Below, piece by piece: positions 37,279-51,700 of a DNA stretch of 64,000 nt. The stretch spans positions 55,732,740 through 55,796,739 of the forward strand of contig CP137666.1 of the NCBI GenBank assembly GCA_037976565.1. The letters are read 5' to 3'. Every line of letters begins with the position of its first letter. Within the stretch, counting starts at the first letter, position 1. The stretch is from Mesocentrotus franciscanus. Its lineage: Eukaryota > Echinodermata > Echinoidea > Camarodonta > Strongylocentrotidae. The notes under the pieces are model-generated. The model saw only the letters and a list, made by a program, of their open reading frames with translations. It had not been told where the DNA came from and ran no database searches. Position numbers and translations under genes: made by a program.

Positions 37279-40200
37279 ATGAACTAATGGATCTAGGCTT
37301 CACGACACCCACGATACAGCATTGTTGTATCTGTAGGGGAGGAGGTAGCAATTTGAGTTTGTAGATTTTAAATTAAGAGTATTCAAGTCTGGTTTCAATG
37401 ATGAGATTTGTCAACAAGCTGTTCTTAGCTGAAGATAATTGCTGCCAAATGTACACATTTTAGAGGTCAATTGTTCCCTTCCTATATAAATGGCAAAATG
37501 CATTAGGATGCACTGTTACTGGTTGCAATTGGACGTACAATGATGTTAAAATTTGAATAAGTCAATATACCTTGTAGTCTGAAGTGGTTACAAGAATAAA
37601 ATCATAAGAATCTAAAAGAATAAGGCAATAACATCTGCTACATTTAGACTACAAAGTTACATCATCAGATTTTGAATGGAAATGATTATACAACAACAAT
37701 GCATATGTTTGCTACAATGTGCCTGGCATGAACTGTAAAAATAAATAAACTACACTGCATTACATACAGCAACATACCATATTACAGGGTTTGGTTCTTA
37801 AATTTCATTACACTTACATATACAAATGAACAGCCAACATAGCAAATAGACTAAAATTGAACTCTAATGTTGTTTTTGTACCAGAGAACCCTGTACTGTA
37901 CACAAATTACAGTCAAGGAAAATCTAGAAAAGGAAAGAAACACATAAGGGAGAGGATGCAATGTGTGTAACACAGTGTCTGGCTTAACTAATTATTTATG
38001 TGGACAGGAAAAATAATGATACAACTGCTTAAAACATTTAAAGAGAATGCAAACAACATAAGGGTTCATTACAAGGAAAAGGCCTTTATCTTTAATGTCT
38101 ACAATAGAAAAAGTGCATTTTAACATCTGAAAATATTTGTACGTCTTACAAATGTCCTATTTTCAGATCATCAAAATGCATGAAAAAAGTTGTTTATTTC
38201 AAAAATTATTAAAGAAGGCAGACAATCTTTGTAAATATAATGTCTGGCACTTCAGGCTAAAAATGCTGTATACAAGTTGGTCTTCATCAAGTAAGGACTT
38301 ATTTCTCTCATTATGAATACAACAAACATGGACATACTTTATACACAAGAAAACATAAGTTATTACCTTACATCTCAATTTGACTGGATACATCAGTCAA
38401 TGTATTATTTTTCTTATAAATAGTACAAAAATGCCAATAACTTACTTTATTTGGCAAATACTTTCATAACAATACAGGATCGGTAAAGAGAATAGGAATC
38501 ATTTGGCAGCTAGCTCCAAAAAAAAAAGATGATTTTGCAATACATCTTCTTTCTAATTTTCATGAAAGTTGCCAACTTTATTTTCCATAGAAATCCTTTC
38601 AAGTTGGACTTTTTCTTGTCACATGCCATCAAAAAGTGACATACATTATAAACCAAATGGACACTACTCTTGAAAGATTATTTCTAACTGGAAGAACTAG
38701 AAGTAGTCATGTTGTATCTACATGGTTACGCTACCATAAAAGGCTTACAATTTTGTGCATGATATTACATACGAAGATCATCAAATAGTCATTTAATTTT
38801 TCTCTTCATCTTTCTCTTCACTACGTGGAACAATCCCCAAACAATTCTTTATTCTTACAGAGGCCCACTCTTTACACCGGGAGATTCCTTCCGTTTCATT
38901 CTAAACTCAAATGATTGAATGAAAATAAAACAACAACAATAAAGGAAATGAAATTTGCTTGGAAAGCTGGATGCATGCAAGGGTGCATATAATCACCTTA
39001 GGCAACTAAAATGCAAGAGATGTAGCACGGGAACACACTTTTCCTTTTTTTTTCTTCTCCTTTCAAAATATACGCAGGAAGCTTTATTTGAAGATACACG
39101 CAGAGTCCTTTTTTTTCTTTCAATGAAGGTATAAAGCCACATCAAATGGGTGTTTTTTTTAATGCCTTTAAATAAGTATGAGCTGTAGTTCTGGGATATA
39201 TAAACATAAACACAATCTGTATACTTGTGGGAAAGATCACCATTACTATGCAAGCTACCAACTAATCTACAATTAATGGCATAAGAATAGTTTTAGCTTC
39301 AAACTATGCTGTTGGTTGTTGGGAGTATTACATGTACATTTCCTTTCTGATTGCAAAACAGAAGATACTTCTCAAAGTTCTCAAAGACCTATGGGGAGAC
39401 ACATAGCTTAAGAAAACTACTGAAATTTTAACAAGACTTGAACTAGACATGGATATTATTAATGGAATGGAATGACTAAAATACATATTGCAATATTATC
39501 ACTAAACAAGTATCAAGTTTACACAGCAACTTAATAGAGAATAAAAGACTGCTTTTATAAACGGAAGGTGATGTACCGGTATTTACTAAAAATCTGATTA
39601 TCATTTTTAATCAAATGTATGTGGAAAAACCCCAAAATCAAATTTAAAACATCTGACAATATCTAAATAGTCTTTGCAAGACTGTTATATGTTTGTCAAC
39701 AATTGTGGAGCCATGACTTGCAATGAATACAAAAAAGGTATAAGTTAAATGCTATTCTTGAAGTTGATCCTACCTTTAGTGAGAGTTGATATTTTGGCAA
39801 GAGTTGTAGAATCTATATAAGAAAGCATTACCCCAAATAAACCTCAGTCAAACTAAAAGACAATGACCCTACATTAAGATCATGAGAAATAATTCAACAT
39901 TTGCAACTTAAGTGCAAAAGTAGTGTATTAAAGAAACATAAAATAAGGTCAAAGTTACATTGCAGAGATCCTGGAGTTGGTAGTTGAATAACAAGAATAG
40001 CATGGGATCTAGCATACATCTCCTTAAAAAGACTGTAAAATAATCACTATGATTTGTCTCTAATATTTAAAAAAAAAACCTATTAAAAGCATAATATGAC
40101 ATGCAGTGTGCAACTGTGGCTACAGACAGACAGCAAGAGAATAAGCAAGAGGAAAATGAACAAAGAATAAGATAAGAAAGGAATGCAATTCTATAAAGCT

Positions 40201-42037
40201 GCCTCATGGCTGAGTTGAAGAATAAAAATAATATGGGTTGGCACAATCAAACTGATCATAATAAAGATCATTATAAAGTTTACACAAGGTAGTTTTAAAA
40301 AACTGAAAACGATAGACAGCCACAATAAATGTAACTAGTGACGATTGTAAACTAGCACCTTTTTCTACATGATCATCATCAGAATTGATGAGATCGAAGG
40401 AAAATCTTCATCTAAACGGAGACACACAAAAACCTCTTCAAAAGCATGCATTCAAGAACAATTGCGATCACAGTGAAACAACTTGGCACTGTACAGAGAC
40501 ATCATTATCAATCAATTAAATAAGATAAAATACTACAGGACGATAAAGAAAAACCAGATAAGTGATAAAAATTAGTTACTTCAAATTGCAGATACTACTC
40601 CACGCAATGGTTATTCAAACTTGAATACAATACTAATACTGTTCTCACATTTTTGGACGCCTTTAGTTTCTTTATATGTTGATTCAATATCTGAAGCCCA
40701 CGACTAAGACATAGCCACTGTAATTCTTGATTTTCTCTTACAATCTAAGACTGTACTCTTTCACATTCAACGTAACACACATGTACACTGACGTACTGGA
40801 TATTTGTTTACTAATCTCTCTTTACAGGTATCTTTAGGTCTTCTTCATATGTCGCTTTAAGTCTAAACACTTTTTTTACTTACATGCCATTTCATGATAA
40901 CAGTTGATGGATGAAAACAAAGTTAACCATGTAAATAAGAAATAACCATACAAATAAAATGCTAGATGTACATCAAGGCATGCAGATGTGTTAAATTTAT
41001 CATGAAAACCTGTGACCAGCTTCAATCAAATGGACAATTTCCTGTACATAGTAATTGGATAAAGATTTTAAGTAGCAAGTAATTAATATTTCATTGTTCT
41101 CTGTCAATTTTTTTCCCCACAAGAAAAAAAGCTGTCCTAACTGTTGGCATGTAAGTTGTTCACATTGGAAATACACATCACATACTTGTTTACAAACTGC
41201 CTTGCAATAATAAAATGGTTATTATCATTACAAAGGGAATGTTCAAATTCAAACTTAAACTAATTCACGTGTCATCAATTCTAAATTGAATGTATACGAG
41301 TTGGATAAATTGGCGAGTACAGGCAAAGTAAACATTATCTTTGAATCTTAGAAAAAAATCTCAAATTTTCTGATGAGAAAAATTTTTTTTTAAAGGAAAT
41401 AACCGGTCTGTAAAATTTGGAATGTACCTTCTCAGGGGTTGTGTATATGTTGTGTTCAACAAGTCATTAGAAAGGAAATATGTCCCATTTGTATGGAGCT
41501 GGTCACATCTGTCCAACCAATGAGAGAGCTACTACTACTTTTCGCACACAGCTGTTGCATTACATTTATCTTTCCATTTTTAAGATCTGTACAGCTCGAT
41601 TATTCACTCATGGTATTCCTGTTTCCAATTATCTTAGGGTTAGCAACTCTTCCATGATTTTCTTTGCTCCTGTTATGGAAGTAGACAAAAATATATTCAT
41701 TTTCCATCCATGGAGAGGAAAAAAAGTTTATTACTGTACATCAAAATATGCAGATATCTTGCATATAAGTTTTGAAGGTATCTAGTTCTCCAACATTGAT
41801 TTGAAGATAAAATCTCTTAACACAGAGAGTAAGAGAGCAAGAACTTCTTTTCAAAAAAGCATCATGACAGTCAAAAAATACTTGCTGGATCAACCAACCA
41901 AATGCTGTCACAAACGTTTCAATTTAGTTTATATCAGTATCATACATACTTACAAGAGTTCAATGAAAGCACCCAATGCAAAATTGGCTTCATTCGAGTT
42001 TTACCTTCTCTTAACTGTAGTATTGATTTGTTTGCAA

Positions 42038-42043
42038 TTTATT
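42038..42043 (-). terminator. Candidate polyadenylation signal of the HMG-box gene
   Basis: AATAAA on the minus strand, about 415 bases past the stop codon and the nearest good match. A later one is at 35943-35948. Without transcript data the real 3' end cannot be chosen. Confidence 0.3.
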
Positions 42044-42456
42044 TTTAATTTTTTTCACCAAAGATAGACTTTGGAGAATACCTTCACAGGAGACTGCTTA
42101 AAGAAAGGGAGAATCCAAAACATCTGTAACTCCAAAGGTAGGAAAATATTTGTCATTGCAACACATTACGCTCATATTACGGAGGCTTTTTTACACCATA
42201 TTTACAGCACCAGCCCACCTTCAGTCAGCCTAGTGCACTAAACAGTTGCCTGCTAAGCTTTGCTTTCTCTCATTTTTTTTTTTACCAACAACTTTTTTTC
42301 CCAACACGGCATGTTTTGTATTTTTGTGTGTGTATGTTAAATTGAAGCTATAATACAGTCCTTGCTTTCCCCTTCATAAGAGGTATTTCATTTTTTCCCC
42401 CTTTACTCTATCTCCTCTTGTTTTTTGGTGATGTTGGCATTTTGACTTCTGGATAT

Positions 42457-42732
42457 TCACTCATATTCATCACCATCGTCGTCATACTCCTCGTCGTCTT
42501 CCTCATCGCCTTCGTCGTCATAGAGAACCTGTTGGTGGGAGGAAGGGCCTTGCAATTCGCCGTTGTAGCTTGCTTGGGCAGCCTGTGCCATGGCCATCCC
42601 TGCCATCATGCTTGGCTGGGGATTATGAGGGACCATGGTGGGTGGGGCATGATGCTGAACAACTGGTGGCGGTGCTACGGGCTGGGGCTGGGGAGCCGGT
42701 CTTGGGGTACTTGTAGCTGCAACCAGACCCTT
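42457..42732 (-). CDS. HMG-box gene, last coding exon with acidic tail
   Basis: 276-bp terminal exon after a GTGTATACACAG acceptor, 91 codons plus TGA. It encodes a Pro/Gln/His/Met-rich linker and a tail of 20 residues, of which 16 are Asp or Glu, with three Tyr or Gly breaks typed as EEYDDDG and DEYE. Acidic tails of this kind occur at the C-terminus of HMGB proteins. The opposite strand here is a run of TCG/TCC/TCA triplets and is not a gene. Confidence 0.92.
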   Translation of the reverse strand, partial: KGLVAATSTPRPAPQPQPVAPPPVVQHHAPPTMVPHNPQPSMMAGMAMAQAAQASYNGELQGPSSHQQVLYDDEGDEEDDEEYDDDGDEYE

Positions 42733-45700
42733 CTGTGTATACACAAATGTGGAAAAATAAACACCCGTTAGCTCAGGAAAGCTCAAAAAAGAGTTCATCA
42801 GAAAGAAATCCTGCATGTTGTACAGCAGATTCAAAACATGAAAATCACTATGAAGAAATCTAGCTTGTTCTATAGCAAAACCAAGAAGAGCTCCCATAAA
42901 AAAGAAGTATTTTTCTTCTTCAATGATACAAAAGAAAAGAAGAGATGTATTTGTATGACATATCATTAGGAAGCATCTTTAACATACCAAAGAAAAAAGA
43001 AACAATTGGGGCATTATTATTGTTGTTGCAAATCCTCACTAATATCAAGGCTTCATTGTTCCACCTCATATTTTGCTTACCTTTGTTATCCCCTCTGTAT
43101 TCTTGTATCCTATTACCTTCCAATAAATTCTTTTGCCTTTCACTTATTATCTCAGAATGTTTATTCATTTTGATGACTTTTTAATTGTTTCATGTTATCA
43201 CTGTCATTTCTACTGTAATTCAGCCTCAGGTCTGTCAAAAGTATATTTAGTGCAATCAATACCAATTTAATTCACAGGGATGCCAGTAGGTATAAACTAA
43301 TGAGCCTAAGAGACTCAGAAATAATGAAGTCTCATATGTGATGTACAATATGAAGCCCGAAAAAAGGCTGAAATGGGGAAGCATCGGGGGCTGAAATCGG
43401 ACTATGGTCTGAAACAGGCATCAGTGAATAAAATGCCATACCTTCTTTCTCCAATCTTCCATTCTTCCTTGGTAGGTCTTGTATTCCAGGGCCACCCTCT
43501 CCAGGTAAGGTTTCTTCTGTTCGTCTGTCAGTTTGTTCCATTCCTCACCGCAGATCTCTGTAAGACGTCGCCCCTTCTCTATCGTCTTCCCCTTCATCTG
43601 CTCGCGGAAATCCGTGAGAAAGTAGAAGTATGCTGTGGGTGGCTTCTTAGGCTTGTCTGGGTCACGTACTTTCCTGTACACGGAGATCTGCAAAACAGGA
43701 GAGATAAAAAGCATTAAAATACTCAAGTGAAAAATGCTTTAGTGACCATCTGTATAGAAAGACAAATTAACAATGGTTTCACAGTGAAACATGAATTAAA
43801 GGAACATGTGTATCATCTGCCTATGACAACTGAACCAAGAAATGATGATGCATCACTTCAAACAATAGCATTTTCTCATGATCTCAATTGACTATCTGAT
43901 GAACTCTGGCATTCAAAAAAGGCATAAGCATTCATCAGTACCAAACCCTACTCCTCGTCAACATACCCATACCTCTTTATTTCATGGAAAGCCAATTTTT
44001 AAAGAATTACCACAAAATGTTCATTTTAAAAAACTGACCTCACATGGATTCTAGATGACCGTTGACATCACATTCATACAGTTCGTCACCAAGCATTACT
44101 CCATCCATTTACATCAAAATCTACTGCAGTGTATGCAGATGACACATTTCAAATCTTTCCACTCAATAAACTGTAAGGCCTGTGGCATCTGATTAAAAAA
44201 AATGTCTTTCCTCCCAAGATTAACATCATATAAGTTTCATAAAATTAATTACAAACTGTATAATGTTAAGAAATTCCTCAAAGACTTTGCTTCAATTAAC
44301 TTCCACAGAATTTTAACATTTTACTTTTAACCAGAACAAAAATTGAAACTATTTTTGGTATTCATGAAGCCGTTGACACTTTCCTCCAAGTTAAAATAAC
44401 ATTAGGGGTATAATTTGGTAATGAGAATGAAAGTCTTATCATTGCCACTACAAAATATAAAGACCCATCACAATTTTTTTTATTTTTTTATTCCATGCAT
44501 GGTGTGTTAATTCCTTTACCACTAATATAAGAATGAGTAGAAAACAAGCCAAATGAAGGCAAGCATAGTCTTGTTAAGTAATATCTATTTACCTCAGCCT
44601 CATATCTTTTCCTGTCGACGCCTGCCTTCTCCTGGTATGGTTCCTTCTCAGTAACTGTCATCGAGGTCCATTTCATACCACATGCCTTTGTGATCTCACT
44701 TGCCTACAGTCGTGTCAACAACAAAGAAGCCAAATGAGATATGTATTCTTTTCCTTTCAAACTCAACTCTTTCCTTCTACCAAACTTAACTGCTTTACAT
44801 CAATTTATAAATATATGTGTCTGAGATATACATTCCTGTTCACATTTTTTCCTTTTAACTAAATTCTTTTCCACCTATCAAATCGAAGCTGACTATATAC
44901 ATAAATATCTATTCAAAACATAAAATAGGTATAAATTACATATTTGATATTCAAATTTACCTTCCCCCCATATGACAGCAAATATTACATTAAGATATAG
45001 AAACAGATGTGAAATTTCTTTCAAGCTTTGAACTGTGTATATATTTTTTCCTGCAACAATACTTTTGCTCATATAACATACACACTCATATTTTCCAAGA
45101 TAAATTACGTCAATCTCAAAGTTGGAATAAAAGAATGCATTTATCTTAGGTTTTATGACAGTATCTATGTGTGACTGTGTGATTTCATATTCTACTTAAC
45201 AGGAATCTATCTTCACTCTAGATTCTTGTCAGGTCCTTCATGTAGGGTGCTTAAAATGTCTCTCACATGAATAGAAATGACATCTTTTGCAATTGACAAA
45301 ATGTTCCGTCTCCAGAGTTGGTGAAACTACATAGCTTTCATGTCCACAGGGTTTAGGGAAGCTACTATTCAATCTGTCACATGACATCATTCAATATGAC
45401 AAAAAATATGAATAATTCACCCAAAAATATGAAATGGATTTTTACGGTAGCACTAAGTACCAGTAAACAGATTTCCTTTAGATTCTACAAAAAATAAGAA
45501 TACAAAACCTGTTTGGTCAGATATTCAAAGAGACAAACATGATTGCAACATACAACTCTTCCCTCAAATATTTGGATTGCTTGGCATGTATTTTTGCAAC
45601 ATTTCCAAACATTTGGATTAACAAGTTATGAAGGTTGCTTTATCTTTCGTGTAATTTGTAATCCATCATCTGTTCAATTTTGATTTGCTTGCTTTTTAAG

Positions 45701-48700
45701 AACAACTGTGAGACTGTGTGACCTCAACTGACAAAGACAGCTTATATCATACTTTGAATAACACCAGAAAAGAATACAAATGCTCTTACAAAATACTTCC
45801 TTTCACACTATGAAATAATAACATTGAGAAATGAGGATGAATGAGAATATTTCTTATAACAAGATTGTACATGAAACAACTAAAGAAGTTTTCATATCTT
45901 ATACCATCACTGCAAAACGAAGCTGGATTTTCTCCATTATTTGGAATGATTTGATTAGTCTTTGATGGAACTAGTTTAATAGGAAAAAAAAGTAAATTGG
46001 TGCAAAAGTTCTATATATTCTGACTTCATGAACTAGGAAACTGAAAGAAATAGAAAAAGTATAGGCAAATTTTTAAAAATATAAGAAAAAAGAAGAAGAA
46101 TGCTCTAGCAATAGGAAGAAGACAAAGCCAGAGAAACGACAAAAATTCTAAATCTGTATTTCAGTGAGATTCCCTACGGAGGCATTTAGCTGGATCAGCA
46201 AGTAGAATAATTGATCAAATCTTGAGATCTGGCGGGAAGCAACTACAGCTAGTGTAATTTCTTACTTCCTCAATTCCATCCGCTAAGTCAATGTACACTG
46301 AGTGACAGATTCAACAGCCTGGATTTGATTAATCAAGCCACTAGGTGCTTAAAACTCAATTTCAATTTTATCCCATAAGCCTTTCAGGTATTCCTCTTGT
46401 AGTTGCAGTTGTGGTTCTTTTTTTTTGGGGGGGGGGGGCAGGATTGGAGTTGTATAATGCATAACATTAAATGAAAGATGTTTCAGTTAGTTGATATTCA
46501 TCTCATTCTAGTTTAATGTGTTATCATTATAAGACAACTTATGACTCATATTAAGCCATGTCCACAGAGGGTTAAAACAATCATGAGCCCCCCAAAACAT
46601 TCCAAATCTTGAAGATTTGCAAAAGTCAGAATATTTACTAACCATCTTTAATCTATTAGTTTTGCCTCGTTTATACTAACATTTAATCTTTACTTCATTG
46701 TAAATTAATTGTGACAATTTTGACATTTTCAGAATTTACAAATACACAAACAGGGAATTATGAAATGAGAAAAATCTGTGCATTCGCAAAGAAATAGCTA
46801 CACTACAAAATACTCACCCTTGGGATCTGGTCACCATCCTTCACATAATTCTTGCGGAAAACGTCAAGAAAGAAGAAGTACGCTGTTTTGGCTCTCTTCA
46901 CATGGGATCCGGGCCTATTCCTCTTTCGCCTCTTCTTGCCCTTGTCCGCCAGAGGCTTGCGTCCTCGCTTCTTAGGGAAGTACATCGCCGAGGGGTCTGT
47001 TCCTGACAAAGGGAGAAACTCTGCAAGAGATGAATATGCCCCAGGGTTGGGGAAAGAGGCGATTGGGATTAAATTTTGAGGGGGTTGTGCCGAAAAGAGA
47101 GTTTGCGTCCCACCACCTTGGTATATTAGCATGCATTTTTACCTTGCGATGATACCATGAGGTTCTTCGCCACGGCCTGGGGGTTTGTTTGAGTGTGTCT
47201 TGGTCCATATCTAGAATAGACCACATCTACTCCCTGGTTGGACATTGTTGGAACACATCCTGCTTCACTGATACTATATACTTGTGCATCAGCTGATCTC
47301 CCTAGTGTTAGGGGAATAAATAAATTGATGTCAACTGGCACACAAAGATAACATTTTAAACATATGACAGGAATGATTAACATATAATCTCATTCGTACA
47401 AGATTTGCTTGCCCTTGGGATATTTCACACCGATATGCAGATGTATCAGTACAGCTTAAAGGGAGTGTAGTATGGCAAATACTGGTTAACGCCATCTACG
47501 TCTTCTTTTGGACAACTGCACGTTAACGAATGGACTTGATTAACGGTAGTCAGCGAGTTAATCTCTACATGGTCAGTGCGCGCTAGCGTTCGCGAAACAG
47601 ACCGAAGTTCTCCTCACGCTTCAGTTTCGCGTATGTTGCACGCACGTGAATGCTGCGGTCATGTCGTCCGTAGTCGTATTATACCCGATTGGCCCCGAGT
47701 AGGGCCACGGGAAAGACACATAGTCTCCTCATGCTACACTCCCTTTAATAGTCTACACCACAGCTCCTAACCAATATGTACCTAGGCATTCCGGGCAACT
47801 AAACTTCTCTACCTGGCAACTAAATTTACAAAAAGTAAAATTATCATGGATAAATAAAGTAATTATGTTTTCTGTGATTTTTGTTATTCTTCTTTGTAAA
47901 CATTCCTTAGAAAATTTCATTAATTCATTTACATTAATGAAAAAACATTTCAAATCAGTGATTGGGGGAAATGAACATGAGAACTGAAAGAGCTCACTCA
48001 TACTATTAAGAAGCCGTCACATATCCAAAACAGAGCATGCCCGACTTCTCTGCGAGCTGCGATTTTTAGGGGATGGCCAACATTTGCAGAGCTCATCAGC
48101 AGGTCGCCCGTAGATCGCTCAGTCACAGGCAAACATAAAATCAATATTCGGGCAGCAATCTGACGATTTTAGACATTTTTTTTGCTCTGAAATTTGGACG
48201 AAGGTCCAAGGTCAGCAGAGCTGCGTGGCTACCATCGGCTCACTATGCTACTTGAATGATTCCCTACCGTATCCGGCCTAACTTGTACAAAGTGGGGCGC
48301 GCTTCAAGCCCGCTTCTTGCTGGTGTCAGGCTGCCATCGGGCGGCTTCTATGGACGGCGCCCGTCCTTTTGTCATGCGAGCTTGCCTGACGCCAGGCGAT
48401 TTCTGATCACTAGTGTTCAAAGGCACCTCTCGAGCCATGTCTAATATGTGACAGGGGAGATTTTAAGTGAGAAATACGCTCAAATCCCTAGCGGGCTTAA
48501 AATTTGGTGGCTGTTGGATATGCGAGGCTGGATTTAGGAGGATCTAAATTACATTACTTTAAAAAGTGCGAATTAAGAAGATGTCCTCACATTAACATCA
48601 AAAAAGAAAACAAACAAAGAAAAACAAAACAGAAGACAACAATAACAACATCAACAACTATATAACTGTTGATGAATCAAAATAATTTCAGCTACATGTA

Positions 48701-51700
48701 CATGTAGCTATCAATGGACAACCATCTAGATTTATGCGAATGAAGAACACCCGCACTTTCAGATTTTACAAATGAATGATTTTACAAATGAATGATTTTA
48801 AAAATGAATGATTTTAAAAATCTTATTTGCACATTCACTTGGTATTGGTAATATTCTAAAAATTACATATTGTTTGGCAAACTTGTTCAAATGTCCTACA
48901 GCAACACATGATTTATCATTCTTATTTCGATGTGGTTCAACTGCCTCAAGTAAGAAAGAATATCTGCAACGAACAGCTCTAGCAAATATTCACATCACAT
49001 CTCTACAATGGAGAATGTAACAAACACCACCTTGTGAAAAACAACTTGAGAGGAGAAAGAGAAAGAGAGAGTGAGAGAGAGAATGAGAGCGAAGAGAAAA
49101 GAATGAATAGAGTGAGCATGAGGAAAAACGTCTCAAAGAGATTTAGGGGAAGATAATCACATTTAAACAAGGACCAGGAGAAAAGAAAAACAGCACAGGG
49201 TGCAAAATGCACAATGAATACTGAATAAAAGTAAAAGGAAAACAAAAATCTAAATAAACATCAAGAATTAGGGATCTCTAATTCATTGTAAGATTTATTC
49301 ATTGAAATTTCATGCCAAGCATTAGAGTTGTTCCACCTCCATGTAAATTGTTATTTTTTTTATTTTCTTAACGTAAGATTTATCTTGCAAATAAATCACG
49401 CGAAATACTAATTCATGAGCAACCTGCACTTAAGAAGGAAAAACAAATCATGTAATTGCAAAAAGAACTTGGCTGATAGAGAAAACATAAATCTTAAGAA
49501 CGCAATACATAGCGAGATGACACAGGGTTGTAAGTGGAAATAATATTCATAATATGTATGCATTGCTATCAGCCATCACTGAGAAAATATCTTATTTCCA
49601 TTCATTAGGTATGAGTGAGGCAGTGGGGAAAAAAAACACAAGAAGCTGAATGAAGATAAAGGTTACAAGAGAGAGGGTGAGAGACAGCGAGAAGAACGAT
49701 GATGGAGAGAGATTTCAAGAGAAGGGAAATACACTGATGATAATAAGGACAGTGATACGAAGCTCAGGATGAAATGGATTGAGAGAGAGAGAGAGATAGA
49801 AAGAGAGTGAAATAGAGGGAGTGCAAGAGAGGTTTGTGTGAGGGAAAGAATCAGAGAGAAAGAGAGAGAGAGAGGAGGGAGGGAGACGAACAAGAAAGAG
49901 AGGCATCGCGAGAGAAATCGGTTAAGAGGGAGAGGAGAGAAAGGGGGGAAAAAAAGAGTCCCATCACTGACTGAAGTCTGAATGAATGGTTAAAATATGC
50001 ATGACATTTTCACAAAGACTTAGGGACACATGGATCAAATCTCGACACACAGATCACAAAGATTTAAAAAACCATGAATTTGAAACATTTTGGATAGGCC
50101 AAAGTTCATGCATTTTCAATGCTCAGGAAATCGAAATTTAATTCCCACATTCTATGTAAATAAATTCACTTTACTTTACTGTAAAGCAAGTAAATGAGGG
50201 TTCTTTTTTTTCTCTCCTTCGTTATAAATCTCACATGCATGTGATATTTTCTTCTCTCTCCATTGATAAGAATGCTTATGGGTTCTCTGTATGTGCTCTC
50301 ACGCGTGTGTATAAGGCAGCTTCTTTGTTATATTCCTTACATGTACTCTGTGTGTAGGTGTTGCTTAGTGTATGTGTGTGTCTTGATGCACAGATATAAA
50401 AGTGCACCAACAGGCATGCATTCTCCATTATACACATACTCACACACACACTATTTATACATGTATATCGTACGTCTACTGAAACACTCATATGCAAAAT
50501 ACACATAAAATGGCAAATTGGCAGCAAAACGTAATGCAACAAAGGAAATATAACCCAAAATGAATTCCTCATTTCAATAATGCTGTTTTTTCCAAAGCTG
50601 ATATCACGCGAACTGGAGCATTTCCTTTCATATAATTTGATTGCATTTAAGTGGCTTTGTTTCACATTGAACATCAAACAACATTTCTATTGAAGAAATT
50701 CTGACCTAAAAAATTCAGTGTCAGTACTAATCCAGAGATACATGCAAACTATCAATAATCCTTAAAAGCATGTACAGCATATTGATAACAATCTATTATG
50801 GAAAATATTTATCTCTAACTAGGGCATAATATATTTCCATCACTACTGTTCACTTCTCCAATATGAATCTGCACTAAAGCTTACAACATAAGTAACGTTA
50901 ATATCAATACGATAAATGCAATAGGGAAGTCAAGTAGGAATGCAAATGGAGTCCCAATTAATTCAAATCTCTATTGATAACAGAGTGCAAATCAAAGAAT
51001 TAATTAATCTACTATCTCACAAAGTTATCATGAGGCTCTCTATAAATAGGTCATAATTGTATAATATACATATTCTTTTGTTCTTCAAGTGACAAAAGAA
51101 TTCATGGATGCCAGGGTCATCTAAATCCCGCACAGTTTCTAGCTTAAAAAGATTAGAGTGATTTAGTATTGAGGCAATACTCATTCTTTCAGGGTGAAAT
51201 CCTTTTTTAAAGAAGGATTCTTACACTGAAAATATTTTTGCAAAAATTCTCATGCAACCTTCAATGCATGTGTGTTGTTAAAAATAATTTAATGGGACAA
51301 ACTGTAGATGTATGAATTCAAATATGAAGAAAAGTTCAATTTGAAACAAGAAAATATCCATCCTTTATAGCAAAGGTATGTTTTTCATTTGTTTTAATGT
51401 GTAGGAATATTTATGAAATATACCAACGAATGTCATCATCCACTATACAAATCAATAGGTTTTTACTTCGATTGAAATGTATTTTTCCTGTATTTTTGTT
51501 TAATTTAACTTCCTTATTAGACGACTACTACTACTACTTCTACTTCTCACTAAACATGACTGAAAAAGCATAATGGTGAATTGGTAAAATAAACCATTTC
51601 CTCATATACAAATTAAAATTTTGACAGGAAAAGCATAATGGTGAATTGGTAAAATAAACCATTTCCTCATATACAAATTAAAATTTTGACAAGAAAAGTT

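Larger units (their letters stand above)
32673..42456. other. Non-coding stretch, possibly including 3' UTR of the HMG-box gene
   Basis: No supported exon on either strand. The left part has four microsatellites. From about 35.9 to 42.4 kb the sequence is AT-rich with few inverted repeats except one foldback copy, which would fit a long 3' UTR or intergenic DNA. Confidence 0.4.

Noticed and set aside
42418..42771. Plus-strand ORF opposite the last HMG-gene exon
   Set aside because: It is the complement of the acidic-tail and Pro/Gln-coding exon; the minus-strand frame has proper splice sites and a family match.
49663..49906. Two overlapping Ser/Leu-rich minus-strand ORFs
   Set aside because: They come from the GA-rich purine tract and have no codon-like structure.
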